DNA of 64,000 bases, from positions 186,001 through 250,000 of the forward strand of contig CP098528.1 of the NCBI GenBank assembly GCA_030440445.1. Reading direction: 5' to 3'. Under the pieces are notes generated by a model. The model made no database searches. It was not told where the DNA came from and worked only from the letters and a program-made list of their open reading frames with translations. Position 1 is the first letter of the stretch; each line of letters starts with the position of its first letter. Made by a program: the position numbers and the translations under genes. Below are positions 57,520 to 64,000 of this stretch, one piece after another. The DNA is from Halomonas sp. KG2 (GTDB lineage Bacteria; Pseudomonadota; Gammaproteobacteria; Pseudomonadales; Halomonadaceae).

Positions 57520-58521
57520 ATGTTTAAAAAGGCGACACTTGCTCTAGCTATTAGTGGTTTGTTGGGTGCCTCTGCAGCTCAGGCGGCGGTGGTATATGAC
57601 CAAGATGGCACGACGCTAGATATCTACGGTCGCATCGCCATGGGGTTTGAAGGCGGTGGCGAAAAAAATGGCGTTGATAATGGCGAGGAGTTCCGTAATT
57701 TCGGTTCTCGTTTGCGCTTTACGGCAGGCCATCAAATCAACGCAGACCTGCGCGCGTTTGCACGGGTAGAGTGGCGTTTTACTGGGGATGAACGCAGCCG
57801 CCCGGGCTTTGACGAGGTGCGTAATAGCTATCTGGGTCTTGAAAGCAAGCAGTACGGTACCTTCATGGCGGGTAACTATAACAGTTACTACGATAACTAC
57901 GTGATGACACCGTTCGATGTTTATGTAGAGCGTGGCTATGAATTTGCTGGCGGTGGTCTTCAGGCGCGTGGCGACTCTCTGGGCTATAAAACGCCTGAAA
58001 TCAACGGTTTTCAGGCTGTTTTCTCAGCAAAACACTTTTCTGAGCGTGGTCTCACAGAAGCGCAGCAGTCTAGCGAAGGTAGCGTTATCGCCACACAAGG
58101 TGGCGTCGTTTACGCGGCTGGCCCCTTACGTTTAGCACTCGGTTATGTAGAAGATAGCGTTCGTGGCGGTGGCAACGGTGAAACACGTTTTGGTACTACG
58201 GCCGAGTACGACATCAATGACGCTTTCTCTGCGCGTTTAGGTTATGAAACCCGTGGTGATAACGATAAGCGAGGAGGCGGTTTCGACACAGTAGGCCTAG
58301 GTGGTAGCTTTGCCACCGGCGCTTGGACCTTCTATCTCGATTATTACAACATTGACGTAGACAACGCTGATAAGGATCGCGATGCTTGGGCCGCTGCGGC
58401 GCATTACGATGTTTCTAACAATTTTGATGTGTTTGTCGAGCTAAATGATGCTAATAAAGATGCCAATAATAACTTCGAAGATGATCTGTATTACGCAGTA
58501 GGTGCTCGCTATCACTTTTAA
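57520..58521 (+). CDS. Gram-negative outer-membrane porin
   Basis: This is a general-diffusion porin precursor of 333 residues. ATG 57520 starts the signal peptide FKKATLALAISGLLGASAAQA, cleaved before AVVYDQDG. The mature part shows the alternating aromatic and charged pattern of a 16-stranded barrel, YGRIAMGFEGGG at strand 1, and a loop-3-like segment GTFMAGNYNSYYDNYV. It ends in the BAM-recognition sequence VGARYHF with terminal Phe. Its solute is not predictable. Confidence 0.92.
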   Translation: MFKKATLALAISGLLGASAAQAAVVYDQDGTTLDIYGRIAMGFEGGGEKNGVDNGEEFRNFGSRLRFTAGHQINADLRAFARVEWRFTGDERSRPGFDEVRNSYLGLESKQYGTFMAGNYNSYYDNYVMTPFDVYVERGYEFAGGGLQARGDSLGYKTPEINGFQAVFSAKHFSERGLTEAQQSSEGSVIATQGGVVYAAGPLRLALGYVEDSVRGGGNGETRFGTTAEYDINDAFSARLGYETRGDNDKRGGGFDTVGLGGSFATGAWTFYLDYYNIDVDNADKDRDAWAAAAHYDVSNNFDVFVELNDANKDANNNFEDDLYYAVGARYHF

Positions 58522-58569
58522 ATGATAAATAGCTTCCTTAGCGTTTAAGCCACTTATTAAGATCGTTTT

Positions 58570-58599
58570 GCCGATGTGCTAAAAGTACATCGGCTTTTT
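58570..58599 (+). terminator. Rho-independent terminator of the porin gene
   Basis: GCCGATGT and ACATCGGC form a perfect 8-bp stem with a 9-base loop, followed by TTTTT, 49 bases after the stop codon. Confidence 0.93.
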
Positions 58600-58671
58600 G
58601 CGTTATGCTATCTATGATAGTAGTTAAATGGTTTTAGGAAGCGTGCATGAATTCGCCTTGGTAAGGCGTGG

Positions 58672-58812
58672 TTAGTCTAAGAGTTTCTTTGTTGCTGGCG
58701 TTTGGCGCTTTTTCTCGCGGCGACGCTGCTTGGCTAATGCGTTGCCGTTAGCCAGCTCCTCTAAGTAGGCGATTTCTTCGTCGCTGAGCGGTTTACGCGG
58801 TTGGTTTGTCAT
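58672..58812 (-). CDS. Small basic hypothetical protein
   Basis: This is a protein of 46 residues starting MTNQPRKPLSDEEIAYLEEL, helical, with a Lys/Arg-rich second half (KQRRREKKRQTPATKKLL). A longer open frame upstream to 58929 is possible, but this ATG fits the hydrophilic protein best. The ribosome site is weak. No family was recognised. Confidence 0.45.
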   Translation of the reverse strand: MTNQPRKPLSDEEIAYLEELANGNALAKQRRREKKRQTPATKKLLD

Positions 58813-58985
58813 TGATGTCACCACATTGTCAGGCCTTTCTGGAACGCTAACGATGAACGATGACATCAATATGAAAGGAGCCATTAAGATGCGTTTTAGC
58901 CGCCATGGGATTGCGCTAGGGGGAGTCACTTACCAAGAGGAAGGGCTTTCGGGCCATTTCTATTAAGTGAAACGGCCCGGTGTAC

Positions 58986-59354
58986 TCACATAGTCATGAT
59001 GCTTTCAAAGCCGCCATAAATAAGACGCTTGCCATCAAAGGGCATGGGATTAACGTCCATTTGTAAGCGTGGATCTTCCATGACTTTTGGCATAGCGACA
59101 TCGCGTACCGCTTTGGAAGGCCACTCTATCCATGAAAAAACAACGCTTTCGTGATCTTTTCGCTTAACCGCCATGGAGAACGAGGTGACCTCTCCTTCGG
59201 GAACATCATCTTCCCAGCACTCTACCACTCGCAGTGCGCCGAACTCTTTGAACACTTCTGCGGCGGCGCGGGCGTGCTCAATAAACGCAGATTTATTAGC
59301 GGTCGGCACGGCAGCGATGAAGCCATCGACATAGGGTGTGGCGGTAGTATTCAT
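58986..59354 (-). CDS. DUF1428 (YbaA-like) protein
   Basis: The 122-residue protein fits the DUF1428/YbaA family, a dimeric alpha/beta-barrel of unknown function. Conserved pieces are YVDGFIAAVPTANKSAF, ECWEDDVPEGEVTSF and the MPFDGKRLIYGGFE end. It is the last gene of the operon below the YCII genes, with an ATGA overlap, so it is likely transcribed from the ECF-type promoter at 60608-60636. Confidence 0.88.
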   Translation of the reverse strand: MNTTATPYVDGFIAAVPTANKSAFIEHARAAAEVFKEFGALRVVECWEDDVPEGEVTSFSMAVKRKDHESVVFSWIEWPSKAVRDVAMPKVMEDPRLQMDVNPMPFDGKRLIYGGFESIMTM

Positions 59355-59728
59355 GCTGTTTCTCCTGCGTTTGCTTTGGGTGGGAGTTCTCGAGCGGGGC
59401 GTACTTCAATGCTGCCCAGTCGAGCTGGCGGGATGCGGCTAGCCAACTGCAGTGCCTCATTCAAGTCGCGAGCTTCCAGTAGGTAGAAGCCAGCCAGTTG
59501 CTCTTTGGTTTCGGCAAAGGGACCATCGGAGATCAGTGTCTCGCCATCACGCACGCGTACGGTGGTAGCAGTCTCCGTTGGCTGTAACGGCTGCCCGGTA
59601 AGGTAGTTGCCGCTGGCGCTCAGGCGCTCGACCCCCGCGATACACTCCTGGTTGAGGTCGTACCACTCCTGTTCGCTCATGGCATTGATAATTTGCTCTT
59701 GGTAATACACTAGCGCAACGTACTTCAT
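59351..59728 (-). CDS. YCII/DGPF-domain protein
   Basis: This is a 125-residue protein with the YCII fold, recognisable by the DGPFAETKEQLAGFYLLEA block, the DGPF motif proper. Such proteins are the usual genomic partners of ECF42 sigma factors. Enzymatic function is unknown. It overlaps both neighbours by ATGA, so the three downstream genes form one tightly coupled operon. Confidence 0.9.
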   Translation of the reverse strand: MKYVALVYYQEQIINAMSEQEWYDLNQECIAGVERLSASGNYLTGQPLQPTETATTVRVRDGETLISDGPFAETKEQLAGFYLLEARDLNEALQLASRIPPARLGSIEVRPARELPPKANAGETA

Positions 59729-60570
59729 GGAACGTCTCCTTCAGTGGCTAAAGAGCAGTTTTCTGACGGAACGTTTACCATCCAACCGACGCCAAAGCGG
59801 TCGGTTACCATACCGAACCCTGGCGACCAGAAGGTCGCTTCGAACGGCATGACAATCTTTCCACCCTCCGCTAGTTGAGCAAAGGTTCGTGCGGCTTGCT
59901 CGATATCCCGATACTCCAATTGAATCTCTACCCCTTGAGGTGGTGTATAGCCGTCAGCCGCCATATCGGCACCCATCAAGCGGCGTCCACGCAGGTTCAG
60001 CGAGGCATGGATAACGTGGTCATGAAGGGCGGGCGGTACGTGCTCAGCGGCAGGCGTTTCAGCGTAAGTCAGTAGGCATTCCAACTGGCCACCAGTGACG
60101 TCGGCATAAAACTGCATGGCCTCACGGCAAGTGCCGGGAAAGGCTACATGCACGTTCATGGCATCCGGCACACGGGCAAGGTTACGGTGCTGCTCAATGC
60201 CAGCACCGGGCTCAAAATCCTCCAACGAGAAGTAGCGACGCAGCTCAAGCGTCACGTTGCCATCGGCATCTTGGGTGGGCCACTGCTTAGCCCAATGAAT
60301 GGCCTCTTCAAGTGTTGGTGCTTCTAGTACGCTGTAGCCGGCAATGCGCTCACTGGGGTGCGAAAAAGGCCCTGGGAGAATGGTGGGAGTACCATTATCG
60401 AAGCGGATCAGGCAGCCATCGCTGGTTGGATGTAAGCCATCACCGTCTAAAAATACACCTGCCTCAGTTAAACGCTGGTTATAAGCAGCCATGTCGGCAA
60501 GCAATTCCTGGGAAGGCATAACGCCATTTTCGGTATTGGTATCGGCACGGCGAATTAGCATGAATTTCAT
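59725..60570 (-). CDS. YCII-VOC fusion protein
   Basis: The 281-residue protein joins two domains. Residues 1-110 are YCII/DGPF-like, although the motif reads PGPFSHPSERIAGYSVLEA instead of DGPF. Residues about 130-275 are a PhnB-like VOC (glyoxalase-fold) domain, with AMQFYADVTGGQLECLLTY and TDRFGVGWMVNV. PhnB-type domains lack the glyoxalase reaction in most characterised cases. It is the first target gene below the ECF-type promoter. AGGAGAC precedes the start. Confidence 0.88.
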   Translation of the reverse strand: MKFMLIRRADTNTENGVMPSQELLADMAAYNQRLTEAGVFLDGDGLHPTSDGCLIRFDNGTPTILPGPFSHPSERIAGYSVLEAPTLEEAIHWAKQWPTQDADGNVTLELRRYFSLEDFEPGAGIEQHRNLARVPDAMNVHVAFPGTCREAMQFYADVTGGQLECLLTYAETPAAEHVPPALHDHVIHASLNLRGRRLMGADMAADGYTPPQGVEIQLEYRDIEQAARTFAQLAEGGKIVMPFEATFWSPGFGMVTDRFGVGWMVNVPSENCSLATEGDVP

Positions 60571-60607
60571 TGAGAGTCTCCTGGATGATCCGAGGGGGTA
60601 CTCTCAC

Positions 60608-60636
60608 TAGTCGTTTGGGGCGAGCGGAAATCGACA
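60608..60636 (-). promoter_or_regulatory. Probable ECF42-type promoter of the YCII operon
   Basis: On the - strand TGTCGA (60636-60631) and CGACTA (60613-60608) are separated by 17 bases, between the sigma gene stop and the YCII-VOC gene start. This agrees with the reported ECF42 target pattern of TGTCGA at -35 and a CGA-type -10. No equivalent was found upstream of the sigma gene itself. Confidence 0.72.
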
Positions 60637-60667
60637 TGGCCGAACTATTTTTTTATCACGTTTTTTA

Positions 60668-61921
60668 TCAAGGCTGTTTTAGCTCAGACAGCCGCTTTAG
60701 CAAAAAGCGCTTCTCTGGATCATGAGTAGCCAGCACAAGTGCCTGCTGATAGGCACTACGCGCTGCATCATATTGGCCTTGGCGGCGCAGCAAATCCGCT
60801 TGTGCTGCATGAAAAAGATGATAGCGGCCCATTTGTGGGTGATGCGCTAACTCATCAAGAAGCTGCAAGCCGGTTGCCAGCGCACCATTCATGGCAATGG
60901 CCACTGCGCGATTCAGCGCCAGAATAGGGGAGGCGTTGCGGCGGCATAGTGCATTGTAGAGCCTCACGATTCTTCCCCAGTCGGTCTGCTCGGCGCTGGT
61001 AGCCTGTGAGTGTTCCGCGGCAATCGATGCCTGAAGTGTATAGTAGCCGGCTGGTGTAAGCGCTAGCGCCTGCTCAAGCCATTCGATGCCGCTACGAATG
61101 TCCTCTTGGTGCCACAAATCTCTGTTTTGTTCGTCCAGGGTGATTAAGTCACCCGCGCTGTCTTGGCGTGCATCGCGACGAGCATCATTAAGCCGCATCA
61201 GTGCCATCAATCCAAACACCTCGCCACTGGGTAGCAACCTTGCTAACGCCTTGCCGAGGCGCATGGCTTCCTTCGTCAAGCTGACATCAACGACCTGGCT
61301 GCCCATGCTGCGTGAGTAGCCTTCGTTGAACACTAAATAGATAACCTGGAGTACATCCGGCAGGCGCTCGGGGAGTGCTTCGCTGTCAGGCACTGCATAG
61401 GGGATGCGGGCATCGCGAATTTTGCGCTTAGCGCGCACGATGCGTTGCGCCAGCGTAGTGGGTTTCATAAGTAACGCACTCGCCACCTGCTCGGTGGTGA
61501 GGCCGCACATTTCCCGTAGGGTTAATGCCACGCGGGCTTCCATGTTCAGGCTTGGGTGACAGCAGGTGAACAACAGGCGCAGTGCATCGTCTTGGATCGT
61601 CGCTGGTTCTAGATCCAGTGTCTCTTCGGGGGGTAACAGCAAATGAGCTCGGCGGCGTGCCGTGCTGCGTTGGCGAATCTGATTAATCCCACAGTGGTAG
61701 CCGGTACGAATTAGCCAGGCTTGAGGATTGTCGGGCGAACCGTTAATCGGCCATTGCTGAACCGCTGCCACAAACGCGTCCTGCATTGCTTCTTCGGCAA
61801 GCTCAAAATCCCCTAGCAAGCGAATCAGAGTCGCCTGTACGCGCCGGGAATGATCGCGGTATAAGGTGTCGAGGTCATTACATTCTGTCTTCATAGACCA
61901 GTATTCATCACAGAGATCCAT
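60668..61921 (-). CDS. ECF sigma factor of the ECF42 type with C-terminal extension
   Basis: The protein has up to 417 residues. Sigma region 2 includes LIRLLGDFELAEEAMQDAFV and region 4 LREMCGLTTEQVASALLMKP. A long C-terminal part follows with NEGYSRSMGSQVVDVSL and helical TPR-like repeats to the end. This matches the ECF42 group, in which the extension controls activity and no anti-sigma factor is present. The start is uncertain: ATG 61921 or 61894, neither with a strong ribosome site. The neighbouring YCII genes fit the group. Confidence 0.87.
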   Translation of the reverse strand: MDLCDEYWSMKTECNDLDTLYRDHSRRVQATLIRLLGDFELAEEAMQDAFVAAVQQWPINGSPDNPQAWLIRTGYHCGINQIRQRSTARRRAHLLLPPEETLDLEPATIQDDALRLLFTCCHPSLNMEARVALTLREMCGLTTEQVASALLMKPTTLAQRIVRAKRKIRDARIPYAVPDSEALPERLPDVLQVIYLVFNEGYSRSMGSQVVDVSLTKEAMRLGKALARLLPSGEVFGLMALMRLNDARRDARQDSAGDLITLDEQNRDLWHQEDIRSGIEWLEQALALTPAGYYTLQASIAAEHSQATSAEQTDWGRIVRLYNALCRRNASPILALNRAVAIAMNGALATGLQLLDELAHHPQMGRYHLFHAAQADLLRRQGQYDAARSAYQQALVLATHDPEKRFLLKRLSELKQP

Positions 61922-62035
61922 ACGCTACCGGCAAAAAAATAGCCGAGCAGCGAGTTATTGTTATTAGCTCAAACGTAGCGCATGAAATCTCCGATGACGT
62001 GCTTTTCTAATGCGTATTTTTCTTAAGCCGCGGTG

Positions 62036-63085
62036 TTAACCATCGGTGCGCTTTCGAGTGGTGCTATTAAAAGGATGAAGAGCATCGCGGGGCACGTAGA
62101 AGCGCAATGTTTCACCTTCACGAACGGCTGGCTGGCCCGCGGTGCGAATCACCGTGGGTTGTTCGCTGTCGGCGAGATTAACGTACAGATGGCTTTCCGC
62201 GCCTGCTGCTTCAAAGAGCATGAGTGTCGCGTCGATGGCTAGGTGTGGCGCATCGGGGGCGGTGAGGTGCATGTCGTCTGGGCGAATGCCGAGGGTATCG
62301 GTGCCTTCGGGAAGGTGATCCAGCATGCCGCTTTGAGTACGCAGGTAATCCAGCGGCAACATGTTCATTGCCGGGGAGCCAATAAATTCCGCAACGAACA
62401 TGGTGGCCGGACGGGCGTAGATCTCCATCGGGGTGCCTACTTGCTCAATTTGCCCGGCATTTAGCACGACCAAGCGGTCGCCCAGGGTCATGGCTTCCAA
62501 CTGGTCGTGGGTGACATACAGGCTGGTGGTTTTTAGGCGACGCTGTAGTTGTTTAATCTCCACCCGCATCTGCACGCGCAGCTTGGCGTCCAGGTTGGAA
62601 AGCGGTTCATCGAACAAGAAGGCTGAAGGCTCGCGCACCAGTGCTCGGCCCATGGCTACCCGCTGGCGCTGGCCGCCGGAAAGCTTGCGCGGTTTGCGCT
62701 CCAGGAAGTCTTCAATCTCCAACATCTTGGCCGCTAAGCGCACGCGTTTATCGATGTCATCTTTTTTGAAACCGCGGTTCTTTAAGCCATAAGCGAGGTT
62801 GTTGTAGACGGTCATGTGCGGATAAAGCGCGTAGTTCTGGAACACCATAGCGATATCGCGCTCGGCGGGTTCTAGCTTATTGACTACCCGGTCGCCGATT
62901 TTGAGCGTGCCTTCGGTAATGGTTTCAAGCCCCGCGACCATACGCAGCAGGGTCGATTTGCCACAACCGGATGGCCCGACGAGTACTACAAATTCACCAT
63001 CTTCAATCTGTAAGTCGATGCCTTTGACGGCGTGAACATCGCCGGTATAGGTTTTCTTCAGCCCTTCCAAGGTAATGCTGGCCAT
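62036..63085 (-). CDS. ugpC: UgpC/MalK-type ABC transporter ATPase
   Basis: This is the ATPase of a carbohydrate or glycerol-3-phosphate importer (CUT1 family), 349 residues. Walker [10 protein letters not shown], the signature [13 protein letters not shown] and Walker [13 protein letters not shown] are in place, and a TOBE-like regulatory domain follows from about residue 240. [13 protein letters not shown] begins it. UgpC and MalK are hard to tell apart by sequence. The ugpE-like permease directly upstream favours Ugp. It starts one base after the permease stop. Confidence 0.85.
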   Translation of the reverse strand: MASITLEGLKKTYTGDVHAVKGIDLQIEDGEFVVLVGPSGCGKSTLLRMVAGLETITEGTLKIGDRVVNKLEPAERDIAMVFQNYALYPHMTVYNNLAYGLKNRGFKKDDIDKRVRLAAKMLEIEDFLERKPRKLSGGQRQRVAMGRALVREPSAFLFDEPLSNLDAKLRVQMRVEIKQLQRRLKTTSLYVTHDQLEAMTLGDRLVVLNAGQIEQVGTPMEIYARPATMFVAEFIGSPAMNMLPLDYLRTQSGMLDHLPEGTDTLGIRPDDMHLTAPDAPHLAIDATLMLFEAAGAESHLYVNLADSEQPTVIRTAGQPAVREGETLRFYVPRDALHPFNSTTRKRTDG

Positions 63086-63086
63086 C

Positions 63087-63929
63087 TTATTTCTCCGTCT
63101 CGGTCAGGCCTTTCACAAATAGGCGTTGCATAAACAGAATCACCAGTACCGGCGGCAGGGCGGCCATTACCACTGCGGCCATAATCAAATGCCACTGGGG
63201 ATTTTCTTCCGAAGTCATGCGCTGGATACCCATCACAATGGTGTAGTAGTCAGGATCGGTGGTGATTAGCAGTGGCCACAGGTATTGGTTCCAGCCGTAG
63301 ATAAACATGATCACAAACAGCGCGGCGATATTGGTCACCGACAGTGGCATCAAGATGTCTTTAAAAAACTTCAGTGGCCCGGCGCCGTCGACGCGAGCGG
63401 CTTCGAGCATTTCTTCGGGAATGGTCATAAAGAACTGGCGGAACAGAAACGTCGCGGTGGCCGAGGCAATTAACGGAATTGACAGCCCGGCAAAGCTATT
63501 GAGCATGTTGAGATCCGCAACGACCTGAAACGTTGGAATAATGCGCACTTCGACGGGCAGCATCAGCGTGATGAAAATTAGCCAGAAGAAAAACATCCGA
63601 AAACGAAATCGGAAGTAAACAATTGCAAACGCCGACAGTAGCGAGATCGACAGTTTTCCTACGGTAATCGCCATGGCCATAACAAAACTGTTCCATAGCA
63701 TCATGCCTGCTGGTGAGGCTCCTGCGTTGGAAACGCCGGACTGCCACATACGGGTAAAGTTTTCGATACCATGGGCGCCGGGCAGCATCGGCAGTGTACC
63801 GCGTAGCAAGTCGCCTGGCGCCTGGGTAGATGCCACGAGCGCAACGTACACGGGGAACACCACCACCGCGACGCCAATCATCAACGTCAGATGAGCAAAA
63901 AAATTCGCCCAGGGTCGGTTTTCAACCAT
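63087..63929 (-). CDS. ugpE: UgpE-type ABC transporter permease
   Basis: This is an inner-membrane permease of the CUT1 family, 280 residues from ATG 63929, which follows GGGAGACTTTC. Six hydrophobic helices are visible. The coupling motif [24 protein letters not shown] (EAA loop) is complete. The similarity to UgpE (sn-glycerol-3-phosphate system) rests on the overall pattern and on gene order A-E-C. The substrate is an inference. Confidence 0.87.
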   Translation of the reverse strand: MVENRPWANFFAHLTLMIGVAVVVFPVYVALVASTQAPGDLLRGTLPMLPGAHGIENFTRMWQSGVSNAGASPAGMMLWNSFVMAMAITVGKLSISLLSAFAIVYFRFRFRMFFFWLIFITLMLPVEVRIIPTFQVVADLNMLNSFAGLSIPLIASATATFLFRQFFMTIPEEMLEAARVDGAGPLKFFKDILMPLSVTNIAALFVIMFIYGWNQYLWPLLITTDPDYYTIVMGIQRMTSEENPQWHLIMAAVVMAALPPVLVILFMQRLFVKGLTETEK

Positions 63930-63960
63930 TGAAAGTCTCCCAAACAATTAGCCAGTGGTG

Positions 63961-64000
63961 TTAGTAGTTCACGCGGCGCTCGATAAAGCGGAACTGCACC
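63961..64000 (-). CDS. ugpA: UgpA-type ABC permease, C-terminal end only
   Basis: The last 40 bases contain, on the - strand, the end of an open frame (VQFRFIERRVNY, TAA stop at 63963-63961). This is a typical C-terminus of UgpA-like permeases and is where the partner of UgpE is expected. The rest of the gene lies beyond the window. Confidence 0.7.
   Translation of the reverse strand, partial: VQFRFIERRVNY

Noticed and set aside
58853..58966. 37-codon + strand frame (internal ATG 58889 has AAAGGAG upstream)
   Set aside because: The ribosome site is attractive, but the 25-residue product has no recognisable features and no promoter or terminator was seen. It may be a fragment of an older gene.
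58948..58981. CGGGCC...GGCCCG inverted repeat as a terminator
   Set aside because: The stem has a long loop and there is no T run on either strand.

Overview
The window is a chromosomal segment of a gammaproteobacterium, most probably Halomonas or a close relative in the Halomonadaceae. Protein sequences from the conserved half resemble Pseudomonas and enterobacterial orthologues, base composition is moderately GC-rich, and the accessory half carries gene types common in Halomonadaceae: ZnuABC with a His/Asp tail, a Ugp-type sugar or glycerol-phosphate importer, an ampR-ampC pair and an ECF42-type sigma factor. The genus is an inference from overall likeness, not a measurement.

Bases 1-29190 are the main transcription/translation block, all on the + strand: the end of rplA, rplJL behind an L10-type leader, rpoBC, the str operon (rpsL-rpsG-fusA-tuf), and the S10, spc and alpha operons (rpsJ to rplQ, including secY, rpmJ and rpoA). 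Gene order is the usual one. Visible control sites are an attenuator-like terminator between rplL and rpoB, strong promoters before rpsL and rpsJ with near-identical start regions, a structured rpsJ-rplC gap, a hairpin and probable promoter before rpsM, and terminators after tuf and rplQ.

Bases 29190-42900 hold a SPOR-tailed DD-carboxypeptidase, an EamA transporter, a LysR/DoxX/DODA-dioxygenase group, a thiamine salvage operon (thiM-thiE) behind a TPP riboswitch whose expression platform hides the ribosome site, glyoxalase I, a bicupin protein, a divergent ampR/ampC pair, and the zinc importer znuCBA. The zinc operon starts with an unannotated 49-codon membrane-protein gene just downstream of a Zur-like operator.

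Bases 42900-47700 look accessory: an A+T-richer orphan restriction-type nuclease, a gene-poor and probably decayed stretch, an MscS channel, a His-cluster protein and a degenerate glycosyltransferase-like protein.

Bases 47700-52400 form the nitrogen module: glnA with an NtrC palindrome and a -24/-12 promoter, followed by ntrB-ntrC.

Bases 52400-58600 hold ChaN-like, DUF6435-like, YqiA-like and entericidin-like genes, then a gene-free 700-base region encoding what looks like a CsrB/RsmY/RsmZ-class regulatory RNA (six GGA motifs, several in hairpin loops, and a terminator). A small membrane protein, a PAP2 phosphatase, a GT4 glycosyltransferase and an outer-membrane porin follow.

Bases 58670-61921 are an ECF42-type sigma factor and its likely target operon of YCII/DGPF, YCII-VOC fusion and DUF1428 proteins, with a matching promoter. 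The window ends inside a ugpAEC-type ABC importer on the - strand.
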